From Lotus japonicus (Eukaryota > Streptophyta > Magnoliopsida > Fabales > Fabaceae), in assembly GCF_012489685.1 (NCBI RefSeq), contig NC_080043.1:15122223-15186222 (forward strand): a stretch of DNA of 64,000 nucleotides. Reading direction: 5' to 3'. The translations under genes and the position numbers were made by a program. The notes under the pieces were generated by a model. That model ran no database searches. It was not told the origin of the DNA and was given only the letters and a program-made list of their open reading frames with translations. Numbering within the stretch: the first letter of the stretch is position 1; the number at the start of each line of letters is the position of its first letter. Shown here piece after piece: positions 1 to 11,400 of this stretch.

Positions 1-829
1 TAGCAATTGTCAATTCCCTCTCGACTGTGATTCTCTTCAGAATTAGTTCTCCAAATCATTCTATTTATAGTCCAACCGTAGCAAACCTCTTCTGTAAACA
101 AAAAGTTGAATATGAGTTAGGAGAAATTGAAGTAGAAAAAAATAGGAATCAAATTTTTTTCCCAAGGCAAGCAATTTAGCATAAGCAAAATCAACTTGCA
201 GAGTTATTCATCTTTAAACCCTTTTTTCTGGGAAAAATAAATATTTGAACTTCCTTCAGTCTTAAATTTCCAGCACTCAAAAAACATAGCCTAAGTAGCA
301 AATGTGTCTACCCTGTAAATTTGAAGCGCTTGATAACGTACCAATTTGATAACGTCTTGTCATATCCACACATTGAAGCTTTTCATTTCTTGGAAAAAGT
401 AAGCAGCAAAATTATTCTTTTATTGGAAAAATTATATTGACGTTCTAAAAAGCAATACACGAAACTTAACTGAAGTGGGTTTCCTTTAGTCAATGCAGTT
501 CTTTTCAGTAGAGTCTAGGTCACTGAACCATCAAACGTAAAGCTTGAGCCATTTAGTGAGATCCTCCATCTACTCTAATTTATTCTGCGAAATCAACTCT
601 AGAATAAGCTTTACATACAACATTATTAATAATTAAATTAAGAATGACCCATGTGAGACAAAGACAAAACCACCTTATAATCAAATGGACTAAAATGAAA
701 TAAAAAAGTAGAGCCTTCACATGAACATAATAAAATGAAAAAAAAAAAGAGACATGTTCTGATTTACTATGGCAAAAGTTATGCTATATGTGAGGTTAAA
801 TTGAATTGGACTTGTCTTGATGATAGTGT
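1..829. other. no gene recognised
   Basis: AT-rich sequence with stops in all frames. I see no convincing exon, RNA gene or element boundary here. Confidence 0.4.
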
Positions 830-1198
830 ATTACTGAGGTGCTGCCTATGAGATGAGTGGAGGCTTTGCTTTTTCCCTTGGGCTATTATTGGATAAAGCA
901 GCTTCGCTATTGGAAGGATATATTATGCACTTTGGACATATTTTAAAGGATTCTGGTCTTATGGTAATGAGGAATCGCTGGTCTACCTTAGTTTTTGATC
1001 TAGTTCATCTAAATCATCTTTGAAGCCAAGTGATGTATTGTTAGGACTTCACTTGTTTGTCCTATGTACTTTCTTTTTTCTTTAGCTGTTGTTATGTCTC
1101 CTTTAGCTTTTGATTTCCTTGTACTGTTTGCTACTTCCATGAGAGTATTGCTCTCATGATGCTCATTTTAATAAATCTTTGCTTTGTCGAAAAAAAAT
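830..1198 (+). mobile_element. LINE (L1-type) 3' end fragment
   Basis: A degenerate reading resembling the tail of a LINE RNase H/ORF2 region is followed by a T-rich 3' UTR. The UTR contains a small hairpin (CATGAGAG...CTCTCATG) and ends in an A-run at about 1191-1198. This is the usual look of a 5'-truncated plant LINE. The 5' border is not defined. The call rests on the overall pattern and the terminal A-run only. Confidence 0.4.
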
Positions 1199-1534
1199 GA
1201 GGAGTATCAGGTGAGTCATTAAGAAATATTTATGAAATTAAATTCAGAACTACACAACTATAGTGTGACCTATTTTCATTAAGCAGTTAATGCAAATAAA
1301 AAGTTTATTGATATAGTTGCTTTTAAACATCAAACAATGCATGAACTATGCAGAAAGGAAAGATGGCTAGGAAACTGAAGTGGCAGTTCCTCATAGTTAG
1401 TGGAATTAATGATTGGTCAACTCTAAAGCAAGTGGATAAAGACCTCATTCTAAGAACTGCAGCATGAGTACTCAGTCTCACTATAATGTTTGAGATAAGA
1501 AAATTGACACATATTATTCAGGATATACTTTAAT

Positions 1535-1554
1535 TCACACACACACACACACAC
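1535..1554. repeat. (CA)n microsatellite
   Basis: About nine CA units, followed by a short TATATA stretch. Nothing suggests a function. Confidence 0.9.
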
Positions 1555-1974
1555 ATATATAACAACAATATACTTTAGTTGAAACCAATGGAGCTCTTTC
1601 ACCAAGTATCTTCATATTTGGAAGGCAACTGAAATCAGAAGCAATCAAAGACATCTTTGGTAGAACCTCGTGGAGAACCTCAAGTAATTTTTGGGAAAAA
1701 TTGACATATGATAAATGCAAAAAAGTGAAGAAAAAAAAAAACATTTTCACATCAGTCTTGAGGCAACCGGTTGGAAACCAAAACCTGTGTGATTTTGGGT
1801 GACCTTTAGACTAAATGCTCTTGAGTGCAGATACTATAGTGGCTTGAGTTTTTCTAGTCTCATCCAACTAATGTAGAATGAAACTAAATTGGGAAGAAAG
1901 GAAAAGTTCCTAATAATAAGTGCAACTACATAAGTGCAAAATGCTCAATTGATTTAAACATTAAAAAGATACCA

Positions 1975-2862
1975 TTAATCAAGAGTATCCTGAAGCTTTA
2001 CGTAGCCGAGAATCCATACCCAAGCCAATGACATTAGAACCATAGCTTCATGATTTTCAGCCTTGTGCAAGTCTCCATGAACATCCTGCAAAAAGGTAAA
2101 ATTGCAATTTAGAGTGAGAAGGTGACAAACAATAGCAAAGAGGAAACCTCAACCTTGATAACATTGAAGGAAAAAGCAAATATAGGGGTAAAGAAAAAAT
2201 CAAGTGGAATAAGGTGGTTAATTAGTTGTTAGTTGTCTATCTGTAAAGATGCTACAGGAGCATTTCCTATTGCGGAAAATAAACATATTCTTGAGATGGT
2301 TCTACCATCACACCCTGCAGCACCTCAGCTTATTGAAGAAGATAGGGTAAATTGTACAATTAGGAAAAATGGAGGTTTCTGCCTATGATATTGAAGCTAG
2401 AGCAGTTTCCAGAGAAAATGGTTTCGTAACATACCATATTGGCTGCAAGTTGAATCGATGTAACATCACTTTATGCTATATATCAAATGCCAAATTATGT
2501 GGGGACATGCTGAGTAAAAGTCATAGTCAATTGCTAGGTTAAATGGAAAGAGAAAAAATGATTGATTCATTCATCGTGGTATCTAAATAAAATAAAAACA
2601 AAACAAAACAAACTGCCTTTAATATACAATGAAAGTTTAATCAAGTTATACCTCTGAGGCCAGCCATTGTTGTCCCATAAGTTTTATACAAAACACACAA
2701 ATTAGGAACTCTAACCTGCAGGATCCCAAGCTTTTCGGAGCAAGTACTCTCTGCAGTACAATAAAAAATATCAGCAAAGTCCACACACATCTTAGCAATC
2801 AAAAATTATGAAATCTGCACGTTGGAGAAGTCATTCATTACCTTGAATATTTTCAGTAGCAT
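1975..2862 (-). CDS. possible small three-exon gene, unknown function (76 aa)
   Basis: On the minus strand three segments join in one open frame with GT-AG borders: 2862..2842 (starts ATG), 2750..2652 and 2085..1975 (stop TAA at 1977..1975). All junctions are phase 0. The C-terminal exon encodes a mixed N-terminal half (DVHGDLHKAENHEA) and then a hydrophobic stretch (MVLMSLAWVWILGYV), possibly one membrane segment. The family is not recognised. The model may instead be part of a longer or partly non-coding transcript: the upstream exon is only 21 nt, and an alternative donor lies within exon 2 after 2717. A purine-rich plus strand at 3090-3360 (pyrimidine-rich on the gene strand) could be 5' UTR. 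No expression evidence is visible from sequence. Confidence 0.25.
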
Positions 2863-3510
2863 GTTACGACAACTCAAAAATAAAACGGAATCACCAAGAT
2901 ATTGAAATATCAATGAACAATTTAAAAATAAATGACTGGCAGGGTATAACAGTGAAGCAGATAAGACTCAGAAATGTCGTGAAGGGTTACCAAATTAAAG
3001 AAAATCCGAACTACAATACAAATAGCTCTCGTTGAACGTAGAACTCAAACCGAAGAATGCCACCACCTGAGAATAAAATAAGAAGAAGAACCGGTGGGAA
3101 AATCAGAACGAAGAATCAAATTGCAGAAAGAAAGCATAAAAACAAAGGTGCTTACCCGTAATATGATGAAGGAGAACACAAAAGGAAAAGGTGGAATGGT
3201 GAACGAAAAGGAAAAAGACGACGCCTTTAGAAGAGGTGGGAGAACAGAAACGAAAGGAAGCCATAAAGGGGTGGAACTTGGAAGACCGAAAACGAAAGGG
3301 AGACATGAAGGGGAAAAGGGGAAAACGGAACGTTCAAACTTCAAACACAGCGAGGAGTTCTGAAGTTGAAAAGGAAAAAATCAAATGGCTAAGATTGAAT
3401 GCTACGGACGGCCAGGATTAGATCTCTAACTAATTATATGGAGATTTACTGAATTGTCCATGGAACAAACTTACCCTTAAGGCTGCCAAAACTCTTCCTT
3501 TATATAGTTT
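2863..3510. other. purine-rich stretch, no gene recognised
   Basis: 3090-3360 is strongly A/G-rich on the plus strand, so it gives several overlapping open frames on both strands with low-complexity products. A GTAAGC donor-like site on the minus strand (about 3157) would suit a 5' UTR exon of the tentative gene at 1975-2862. I do not call a protein here. Confidence 0.3.
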
Positions 3511-3536
3511 ATAGATAGATAGATAGATAGATAGAT
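3511..3536. repeat. (GATA)n microsatellite
   Basis: Six to seven GATA/ATAG units in perfect tandem. Confidence 0.9.
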
Positions 3537-3889
3537 TCTTTCCTCTTATATTTTTTTCCTCTCATTTTCCACTCATAGATCCAAACAGAGAATTAAGGAA
3601 ATATTAATCTTTTTTGAAACTAAGAAAATAATAATCATTGCTTAATTAAGATATTTTCATATTCTATTTCATTTTTTAACAATATAACGCTTTTATTTTT
3701 ATTTTTCGGTTGCATGAATCATTCACGCCCGATTTAAAATCGCAATTTTTTTTTCGGTGAATGCAACTGCGTTAAATACTTGATAGGAAAGATGGAATGT
3801 TATCATTTATAATAGTCCTACTCGACTCGAAATTGCAAAAGTAATCTCATATAGGTCATTCTCATTCGGCTATGGTAATCAACCACATG

Positions 3890-3925
3890 ATTCCCTTCAG
3901 TGGTATCAGAGCCATGCTTGCAAAA
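3890..3925 (+). mobile_element. LTR-retrotransposon primer-binding site remnant
   Basis: TGGTATCAGAGCC at 3901-3913 matches the initiator-methionine tRNA primer-binding site used by most plant LTR retrotransposons. It is preceded by ...TTCA, a plausible LTR end. The upstream LTR cannot be delimited and no gag follows, because LINE sequence begins about 80 bp downstream. Likely a relic. Confidence 0.5.
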
Positions 3926-3989
3926 CGTGTTTTGGATTTTATGTGTGTGTGCTGCATCTAGTAATGGGAGATGAGATGGTTGGTCCCCG

Positions 3990-4860
3990 GTTATCACAAT
4001 TATAATTGGGGTTTTAAAAGAAGATTCCATGCTAGCGAGTGGGTGGAAAGAACATGTGATGTGCAAGGTGGGAAATGGCACAAATATCTGGTTTTAGCTT
4101 GAATTGTGGGTTGATACTAAACCTCTGTACCAGAAATTCCCATGGATCTTAGCCATGAGCACAAATAAAAATGCTTGGATTGCTAATATGGGATTGTTCG
4201 TGAGAGGGAAATGGCTATGGGACCTTAACTTCAGAAGACAATTCTTAATTTGATTGGGAGTTACACATATATGCTGCCTTTAAGGAGGCAATAAACACAA
4301 TTTATCCAGCAGAACACGAGTGTGAGTGTGTGACTCCCTGATTTGGTGCTTAAATCAGAATGGTTTTTTCTCAATCAAAGTGTTGTGCATTTGGGCAGAA
4401 AAACAACTGGTCCATGATCCATATTTTCATCATCTCTGAGCAAGCCAAAAAGGTGGTTCCTCCTGAGGTTAACCTACTATTTTTGCAAGCCTACCATGAT
4501 AAACTAGCATCGAAACATAACCTTATAAAGTGGGGAGTGATTGAGCCACATAATGGGAAGTGCGTGCTATGCGGTGGTCAGGAGGAATCAAGCGATCACT
4601 TATTTCTGCTGTGTGCAAAGATCAAGGATTATGGTATAGAATTATAAACATGGAAGGTTGTTTTTTGGCAATGTCTAACTCCCTGCAATCCTTGGCGCAG
4701 GAATGGTCATTACTGGCTGCAAAAACATATAAAAAAATTTGGGATTTAATCTCGTTTTCTCTAGTTTGGTTACTGTGGACAGCGAGGTATGCAATTATAT
4801 TTAAAAGGCAAGGAGAACGAACAATACATACTTTAGTCTTTATGAAAACAGAAATTTGAA
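3990..4860 (+). mobile_element. LINE ORF2 C-terminal fragment (zf-RVT region), degenerate
   Basis: Conceptual translation gives the post-RT region of plant LINEs: a VGNG-type block near 4050, a motif around FPWI at 4135, then the zinc-binding zf-RVT segment near 4555-4620 (CVLCGGQEESSDHLFLLC) and the following tryptophan-rich block (WLLWTARYAIIFK). Several stops and a frame change at about 4600 show that it is dead. No RT core or endonuclease is present. Host flanking sequence resumes at about 4870. Confidence 0.75.
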
Positions 4861-4934
4861 GAAAAACAAGCATGCTCTTAGTCAAAAGCTTTTGAACTAA
4901 GTTTTTAAAACTTTAAATTAAAAAAATTGAGAAA

Positions 4935-5365
4935 ATAATAACATAATAGAGTGTGTCCGTGTATGTTGGTAGTGTGGCTAGCTCTAAGTGGGATGAGTGA
5001 CTTAGAGCTAAAAAGCCTTAACTAAATAATGTGTTATATAAAAATTAGGGCAATGCCACAAGAGGCAATATGACTCTGCTTAATGTTATTCAACTTATTT
5101 GTTCTTATTCAACATGTATATATAATGTGTATCTTTAATTTAACACATTTTTATTGTTTATGGGTGTGGACTTTTTAGCACTTTCCCAAAAATGCCTTTT
5201 ACTACCGTATCTCAACAATATTGTAATAATTGTCTGGAATTTGATATTATTGACTATTATGCATGTACTCTCATTTATTCCCTTGAAAAATGATAGAACC
5301 ATTGCAGTCGGTAAAGCCACGTTCCTCATTTAAAACCATAGTGCAATTTCACTCGACTCTAAAAG
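4935..5365 (+). repeat. repeat 'A', copy 1 (inverted relative to 41655-42120)
   Basis: About 430 bp that reappears, diverged and in opposite orientation, at 41655-42120. Shared landmarks include CTAAGTGGGATGAGTGACTT, TTTTTAGCACTTTCCCAAAA and GTTCCTCATTTAAAACCAT. No coding potential and no clear termini; the class is unknown. Confidence 0.75.
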
Positions 5366-6169
5366 CCATACAACCATACAACCAGACAACACCGAGGACG
5401 GACCCATAGGTGAGCTCTAGGCACATCCGGCTCAACTAGCCGGAATGACCTGGTCTAAGCACAAATCACCCCGATGAGACTGACATAGTGTCTAATTGAC
5501 CTAGAAAATGGCCGAGATAAATAGTTAAGCACGACGACTCCAAGCCAATCATGCACTCAGAAGCCTAAGAGCTTCTCGCACACCTGGAAAGAGTAAAATA
5601 CGTGCACACTTGGAGTTTTTTTTTTCTTTTTGTTGATGTAGTTTTTGGTGAATTTTTTAAAATCTTTGTTGATAATGATTTGTAATACTTTTTAATAAAA
5701 ATGATGATTTTTCACATTCAGTTTTTTTCCTCCCTATTTTCACTTGGATTTTGGTATTGAATGACATAGAAACAATCATTATTTTATTTAAGATTCCACT
5801 TTTGATAGTTGCAAAGCTAAGGAACATATGAGCTTTTAATAAAATCTCGTGTCATATTAGTCAACTCCAATGATGAAATCTTGTTAAGTCTAAATCTTAT
5901 TTTAAAATATCAGTAGTTTTAGTTCCCCATTTGCACCTGCATTATTTTTTTTACATAGCTCAACGGCCTCAACCTTGTGTTTTACTCATTAATTCATTGT
6001 TTCTATTTGAATATACCATGTTGGGTAAGTAATATACAAAGGAGAAAAAAAGTGGAAATGAAAAAAAAAACACGTCAGTATCCACAACAAAGATAACAAA
6101 TTTTTTATTATGATTTCTTTATAGTGATACGAAAATAAAAGTTATGACAAAAATAAAGAAAATAAACAG
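5366..6169. other. no gene recognised
   Basis: 5366-5610 is less AT-rich than its surroundings and looks unlike them, but no frame or element is recognised. The rest is AT-rich with short homopolymers. Confidence 0.4.
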
Positions 6170-6328
6170 CAGGAGCTAGCCTTTAGTGTTGTTGCTACTC
6201 CGCCGCCGGGTTTGGCTCCGCTCCTCCTTGCGGATGCAGTAGGCACTTCTTTTATTAGGCGTTAGTTTTTCCTGTTTTCTGTGTTTGTTTTGGTTTCTCT
6301 TTGGTTGCTTTGTATAAAAAAAAAAGGC
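6170..6328 (+). mobile_element. LINE-like 3' tail with A-run
   Basis: A short GC-richer block (6190-6235), then a T/G-rich 3'-UTR-like segment ending in an A10 run at 6319-6328. It resembles the 3' UTR of the element at 21430-22377. No coding sequence is retained. Confidence 0.4.
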
Positions 6329-8263
6329 GTATAAAATTGAGTGATGATAATGATTATATGTGATCTTTATTTAATATTTTTTTGTCATAAATAAAATGGG
6401 CCGAACCTATAACTATAACGCCATTCACTTTCTCACCCAACATCATTGTTATATTCTCGAAAGCCAATTCTTACTGGAAGTTAGTTTTTGTAAAACTATT
6501 CATTTCAAAAAAAAGAAATTGTAAAACTATTATTGATAGTGTGGTGAGAGAAATGGTTGGTGAGAAAAACCAAAAAGAAAACTAGATCAAGATGGGCTGT
6601 TTATTTTTCCTTTTTACAACATTCAATTAAATGGTGTGTTTTGATTTTTGTAGGGCTGGCCCAACTAATTTTGAGAGAATTTATTTTGGGATTTGGTTAT
6701 ATCACCCATGTCATTTTTTTTTGAACATACTCATGTCATTATTGAAGCCTCATAACAACATTTCATTTTCCTAACCAATTTATTTACCTCTTCCTAAATA
6801 ATAAAAATTCGATATTTGTATCAACTATTAAGCACATGTTAAACCATTGATAACATATTAGTTACCAATTGTGCACGGATACCTATATTTTGGAATGTGT
6901 TTTAAATTAAAGTTCTCTCTAATCTTGAATTGAAATTACTTGAAAATTAACTTTAGCTTATGTGTGATTGTTAAATAATTTCCACTTCTTATCAATGTGA
7001 TAATTAAAGTCCTTGACAACATAGGAGTAAAATAATTTGAGCCCTTTGTATCTTTCCTAAACATATGGACATGGCATAAATACATAAATATGATAAGACA
7101 ACTCATTTTAAGTTAGTATTTAAAAAGTCATTTAGTTTATATGTAGACTCTCTGTACACATTCGAATATACGGCACAACAATACATGGTGATGGGATAAT
7201 CACACGAAAACTCAATTCACTATGGCTTCTTTATAGTAACCTACTGTTTGGAATGTCACTTTTGGATGCTTACACGGACACTTAGTATACTACAACTTCT
7301 CTGTAGTAACCTGCCGTGGAAATGCCACTTCTTCTGGTCAACTTTATGTCGAACCTACACAGTTGATGAAACCTATACGGTTTCGAAGTATCAGTGGTCG
7401 CCTTAGTCTGGCAAAGATAACCCACCTGGTTTCAAATACCTCGTGATCCCTTCTCATCATCATGCATATGCCATGCAAATCACACCTCATCTCATATCTC
7501 ATGCAAGTCATAGGCAATCATTCAACATCATCATATCAATGTCATTGCACACATGACATAACATATAGCAAAAATCATAACATATAAAGCATCTCATAAC
7601 ATAACATATATCTTATAATCAACAACCAAACAACACGACAATATCATATCATACCATACGATGCAACATCTCAACAACAACATCATAGTCACCATGCAAT
7701 AAACAAGCATAGAAGCATCGCATCATTCAAGAAAACAAATCGCGCATTCATCCATATAGACTTTCTAGAACCGAAGTGTCATCACACCACTCCAATCAAG
7801 CATATATAGCATAACATAAATTCAAACAAGACACACAACATACGTCACAAGTACATGAATCTAAGACCGAAGTGTCCTCACCTTGCCCGTTGATCAGGTC
7901 CTAGTCCTTTAAGAACTTTGCTAATCAAACCTTAATAAAAGTAACCAAGTTACTAAGCAATATTGTAAGGATACACTAGAGAAAGGAATTACATGTATGG
8001 AAAATATCCACTCAACTCTTACTAATTAGATTTAAGTCCCTTAAAACTCATAAATTAAAGAAAGTTCCCTTAACTTCTTGATAGTTACAAAACAACCATT
8101 ATATTTCTTAATAATCACACAAAGATCCCTACTTTTCCAAAAACGCTCCGAAAACTATTAATTCCATTCATGATGAAAATTCCCCAATAAATGTTATAGT
8201 TGACTTTAATCTTTATATAAACATACACATAAATGACTTGTATTTATGATATTTTTCAATTGC

Positions 8264-8284
8264 TGACGTATCGTGGCGACGTCA
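8264..8284 (+). promoter_or_regulatory. as-1-like inverted TGACG pair upstream of AHL-A
   Basis: TGACGT...ACGTCA in inverted orientation, 200 bp upstream of the ATG. TGACG pairs are known binding sites of TGA-type bZIP factors. The 21-bp block is preserved with one mismatch upstream of AHL-B (48774-48794), although neighbouring sequence has diverged. Function is inferred. Confidence 0.5.
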
Positions 8285-8367
8285 GAACTGAAGACAAATA
8301 CATCGACATTCATGAATATAGTTGAATTAAATAGACTTGTTTTTCTCTCGAACCTTCTTTGCAGTAC

Positions 8368-8374
8368 TATATAA
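8368..8374 (+). promoter_or_regulatory. TATA box of AHL-A
   Basis: TATATAA about 96 bp upstream of the ATG, within a block conserved at AHL-B and at the broken exon-1 copy at 13907. Position relative to the start codon is typical, with a 5' UTR of about 60 nt. Confidence 0.5.
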
Positions 8375-8463
8375 TACTTCAAATACCTCAATCTTCATAC
8401 CACAAGTCAAGATTCTTACTTTTCTTCACATATCACCCTAAAATCTCAATCTCAATCTCATCC

Positions 8464-11400
8464 ATGGAGGACTTGAACCAAATTGTTATGATGTCTCATG
8501 CCGCGAACTCCAGCAAGAACGAACTCGAACCAAACAAGGAGGAAGTGACGACACACACCGCCACTGGTGACATCGACATCGCACCACATGGTGCCAAAGT
8601 CGAGGTTGCACTGAAACTCGTGACTGGAGAAGCGTCTGAGGCGACAGGTTCTGGACATGTGGTGAAAAGGGGGAGGGGGAGGCCTCGAAAGTACAAAGTT
8701 AACGAGAGCCAACTGACTGTAGTGACGGCGCAGCCACCGGTATTCGCCATTCAACCTTATGGCGGAGGTGAAAATGTTAAGCGAAGCAGGGGACGCCCTC
8801 GGGGTTCTACGAAGCCACAAATTCCGACTTCCATTAGTAAGATTCTTTCTATTTGATCTATTGGTTTGTTTTCATTTGCATTAAATTTTTCATATTCTTT
8901 CTTTCTTTTTTCTGGGTGATTACTGCATTTTTGAAGATTGTCATGTTTACATAGAAATATTTTGTGTCCTTTTTTATAGATTTTCTTTTTTTTTCACATA
9001 ATTTTTTTTATTTTAGTTGTATAAAATAATTATTTTGGATATTTTTTTAAAAAGAAGGAACAAATATATGTATTTTTATACTAATTAAGGTTATTTCTTT
9101 TATTTTCTCTTTCATCTATCATAACAGTGTTTTTGAGATAATCATATTATTTTTTGAAAATAATTTTATTTTCTATTTTTTTATAAATAATTACTTTTTT
9201 AAGTAGCACAAACAAAGCCCTTAAAAGTTTTAAAAATGAATTTTTTTATTAAAAAAATTTAGAAAAAGAGAAACATACTATTAATCTCAATTGGACATTT
9301 TTTTCCTGTTTATACAAAATGATTATGTTTAGATGTTTTAGGTCTTGCCTAAACTATTGAGGGAATATATTTTTGGGTTTGATCCACAAGCGATGTGTTG
9401 ACTGAATTTGTATTAAATATTTATAACAACAACCTACCATTCTGTTTTTCTCTTTTTTTTTTTTGCTAATTCATTTAGTTTGTAGTTGAAATTGGGTATT
9501 TTTATAACTATTTTTCATATGACTAACTCCTTTTAACTTATTCATTACAAATTATAGACACTTTTTTTTTTTACTTTTATGCAATGCCTTTGTGATTTCG
9601 AATAAATGAGATTTTCTTTTCAAATGCCCAGTAGATGAATGTTGAAAATGTTACGTAATTTTAGATCCATAAATTCTTATCAATTAATAAGATACTTAAA
9701 ACCAAACACAACATAAAAGTGATAAAAACAAAAGTGTTTATCTTTACTTGTTTATCCTAAAAAGTCGTGTCATGGTTAAGCTTGTGATCAGTTTTAGTTT
9801 TGAAGTAAAAAATAATAAGTTAGAAATAATCAATTACAAAATAAAAAAAATAATAGGCTTAAAATAATAATAGCAAGATTAACATAAATATCAAATTACA
9901 AAAGAAAAAAATAATAAGCTTGTGATTTAATATAGTTTTGAAATAAAATAAATATAATAATATCACAATAGTTCATGACACTCACTACTTAAAATATTTT
10001 AAAATAAAGATAAATTAAATAAAAATTAAAGAGTAAACACTAAATCGAATATCACAATGTGAAGTAACAATATACATAAGAGAGCTTAATCAATGTGAAT
10101 TCTATATATTCTGAAAATAGAAAATATTTTTACATTTTTATTGAAAGTAAAAATAAAAATATTACAAATTGATTTAATTTGTTGACTTTTTATTCGAAAG
10201 CAGAATATATATTAATGAGTAAAATGTGAAAGATATACAATCCATCCCAAAATTTGTTGACTTTATTCACCCCTATATAGTTAATGACATTCCTCGTTAT
10301 TTAATAACATTAAATCAAGTTAATTAACATAAAATCGCATCACATGTTGTTATATATTAAATGAGGCTTTATATTAAATCAATGTGAAGTAAATTTTTTT
10401 AAATAGTTATTAATTTAAAAAACATAGATCAATAAAAATAATTATTACTTTTCTTAATTACTATACACAATAATCATGTTTTTTCAGTCAGCACTTTAAA
10501 TTTTTATATCTAATAAAATACTCATATTTAGATACTTGTTTATCATTTTATGTTTATAGTAATGCTTTAACAGAACAAATAGATAGAATAATATGCATTG
10601 ACAATGTAAATATTTTTTACATTGTCAAAAAAATTATATTTTAAAGATATGACAATAAATTAAAAAAAAAACTTCATTATTTCAAATACAAACTTAGTAG
10701 TTAGCTTAAATAACACTTCTAGTTAGTGAAAATGGTGGGATTCTCAAGACTTCATATTGTTAAATGACTAGGGTAGGATTTTTATATGTTTTTTCCTCAT
10801 GCTTAAAGCTCTATTTTTTTCTCATCCTTGAGCTCTTTGGTTGGTTTTTGGTGTATTTAGGTTTCTCTTGTAAATCTTGGTAGACTGTTGGGTTTTCCTT
10901 TTGTTTGTGTTTTTCTTTTGATAGGGCTGCTACTCAATGGTTGGTGGTTATCTTTTTGTTGTATTAATCACCCTCCTTTCTTTTTCGCTTTTAGCTTTGT
11001 TCCCAAAGCTTGTGCTTAATACATATTTATGCCTTCTAATTTTTTTTTGCATGGGGGTTTGTTGCAGTGTTAGCTGGTCGAGGTTTCACATCTCATGTGG
11101 TGGATGTGAACACTGGGGAGGTAATACGAAACTCATAAGAAAAATTTTCAAATTTAAACTTTTACTTTGTTTTACTGTTATTTCCATGTAGAGTTATAAT
11201 TTTTTATGATTTTCAGGATGTGATGAGCAAGATAACACCATTTTATCAGGCAGGTCCTCTGTCAGTTAGTCTACTTTTTGCTCATGGTCATGTTTCAAGT
11301 GTTGCCTTTCTCCAACCTGATTCTAATAACCTATTGAGATATGAGGTACAATACAATTGTGGAAACAATCTTGTGCGTAATAATATTAACTTAAATTCTT

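Noticed and set aside
7440..7870. CAT/ATA-rich stretch considered as a CRISPR-like or minisatellite array
   Set aside because: Low-complexity drift with no regular unit or spacer; its counterpart in the right arm is similarly irregular.
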